Shown here: piece by piece, positions 6,247 to 6,736 of the stretch
Position numbering within the stretch: position 1 is the stretch's first letter
Layout of the letters: the number at the start of each line of letters is the position of its first letter
Assembly (NCBI GenBank): GCA_947441105.1
Contig: CANESN010000044.1
Location: forward strand, 1-6,736
DNA length: 6,736 nt
Reading direction: 5' to 3'
Source: Micrococcales bacterium
GTDB taxonomy: Bacteria > Actinomycetota > Actinomycetes > Actinomycetales > Microbacteriaceae
Made by a program: the position numbers and the translations under genes
Notes under the pieces: generated by a model
What the model was told of the DNA's origin: nothing
What the model saw: the letters and a program-made list of their open reading frames with translations, nothing else
Databases searched by the model: none

Positions 6247-6275
6247 GTTATAGCCTAACTTGCGGTTCCGACATT
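6247..6275 (-). promoter_or_regulatory. Possible promoter of the GLUG-protein gene
   Basis: TATAAC at 6247-6252 is a fair -10 on the minus strand, with only a poor -35 (AATGTC at 6270-6275). It would give a leader of about 48 nt, which holds a small perfect inverted repeat (CCCGA/TCGGG, 6226-6238) and the AGGGG ribosome site. Read-through from the tRNA gene is also possible, because no terminator was found between them. Confidence 0.35.
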
Positions 6276-6319
6276 CTCACTGAGGCCGATAACACTTTCA
6301 GAATTCTCTAAGTTCCCCG

Positions 6320-6393
<74 letters not shown>

Positions 6394-6411
6394 TTGTCTA
6401 ACAACACAAGC

Positions 6412-6440
6412 AGTCTATTGGTCAGAGCAGGGACTATGAA
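6412..6440 (-). promoter_or_regulatory. Probable tRNA-Pro promoter
   Basis: TTCATA (6435-6440) and TAGACT (6412-6417) lie 17 bp apart on the minus strand, and each matches 4 of 6 consensus bases. Transcription would start near 6404, about 11 nt before the mature tRNA. The promoter overlaps the 3' arm of the long inverted repeat described separately. Confidence 0.5.
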
Positions 6441-6510
6441 TGAAGAGCCAGAAATACTCAGTAGCCCAAAGTCTTGAGCGGTAGCGGTTCCAACAGCCCC
6501 TGCTCTAACC
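6420..6510 (-). repeat. Long imperfect inverted repeat / RNA hairpin after der
   Basis: The arms at 6493-6510 and 6420-6437 can form an uninterrupted 18-bp stem in minus-strand RNA, with 15 Watson-Crick and three G-U pairs, around a 55-nt loop. The loop contains a second hairpin (6464-6479), GCTCAA/TTGGGC around GACT. It starts 17 nt after the der stop codon and ends before tRNA-Pro. No T-run follows, so it is not a standard intrinsic terminator. It may stabilise or process the der 3' end, or be an RNA gene in its own right; its function is unknown. Together with the tRNA and the promoters this accounts for most of the stretch from 6193 to 6526 that lacks a protein gene; positions 6276-6319 show nothing else. 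Confidence 0.5.
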
Positions 6511-6526
6511 ACAGAGATTTTGGACA

Positions 6527-6736
6527 TTACTTGCCGCGCTTGCGGCGCTCTCTTACTCGAACGCCGATCTCAATAGGGCTGCCCTCAAAACCATAGGTCT
6601 CGCGAAGCTTACGAATGATAAAGCGGCGGTAACCGGCTTCGATAAATCCAGTTGCAAAGAGCACAAACTTCGGAGGCCTTGATGCTGCCTGGGTTCCAAA
6701 CAGAATCCTCGGCTGCTTACCGCCACGAATTGGGTG
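6527..6736 (-). CDS. der: Ribosome biogenesis GTPase Der, C-terminal KH-like domain (partial, runs off the right edge)
   Basis: Der (EngA) is a double-GTPase needed for assembly of the 50S ribosomal subunit. Only the last 69 codons lie in the window, the end of the C-terminal KH-like RNA-binding domain. Family-typical stretches are [20 protein letters not shown], then [20 protein letters not shown] and [19 protein letters not shown] at the end. The GTPase domains are outside. The final basic tail RERRKRGK and the TAA stop at 6527-6529 look normal, with no sign of decay. In actinobacteria the gene usually follows cmk, which would be beyond the right edge. tRNA-Pro lies 134 bp downstream on the same strand. 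Confidence 0.93.
   Translation of the reverse strand, partial: HPIRGGKQPRILFGTQAASRPPKFVLFATGFIEAGYRRFIIRKLRETYGFEGSPIEIGVRVRERRKRGK

Overview
The window looks like chromosomal DNA of an actinobacterium, most likely a Microbacteriaceae-type organism. The evidence is a conserved actinobacterial cluster: a CDP-alcohol phosphatidyltransferase, a GarA/OdhI-type FHA protein, an FtsR-type MerR regulator and a second MerR regulator of the Rv1830 type. An actinobacterial pyruvate carboxylase and an orphan ParA lie beside it. Base composition is only moderately GC-rich by eye and intergenic spaces are short, which would suit a small-genome aquatic member such as the Luna group. That last step is inference; no search was run.

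Layout from left to right. Positions 1-470 (minus) hold the N-terminal end of pyruvate carboxylase, cut by the window edge. It is divergent from a ParA-family ATPase (534-1451, plus) across a 63-bp spacer with overlapping promoter signals. ParA meets the second MerR gene (1448-1960, minus) tail to tail with a 4-bp overlap. Reading leftward on the minus strand, a compact probable operon runs pgsA-like gene (3746 to 3183), FHA gene (3148 to 2729), ftsR (2726 to 2046) and merR2 (1960 to 1448). The FHA and ftsR genes are 2 nt apart. The 85-bp gap before merR2 carries a perfect DnaA box and an 11-bp palindrome.

Positions 3865-6192 (minus) encode one very large secreted protein. It has a signal peptide, about ten GLUG-like repeats of about 25 residues, a Pro/Ser-rich linker, a TIG-like domain and a Cys-containing C-terminal domain. 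A weak terminator follows it. Upstream lie a tRNA-Pro(GGG) gene (6320-6393, minus), a long RNA-capable hairpin (6420-6510) and the C-terminal end of the ribosome-assembly GTPase Der (6527-6736, minus).

How the genes may work together: the FHA protein in related bacteria restrains 2-oxoglutarate dehydrogenase, while pyruvate carboxylase refills oxaloacetate, so carbon flow around the TCA cycle is one theme. FtsR, merR2, ParA and the phospholipid enzyme suggest a second theme of cell division and envelope growth. The GLUG protein looks like an accessory surface gene placed between conserved housekeeping blocks. I found no CRISPR array, transposase, phage gene or clear multi-gene defence system. 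The most notable items are the GLUG surface protein, the structured RNA element after der, the altered N-terminus of the FHA protein, and the apparent absence of the nuclease gene usually found between the two MerR genes.
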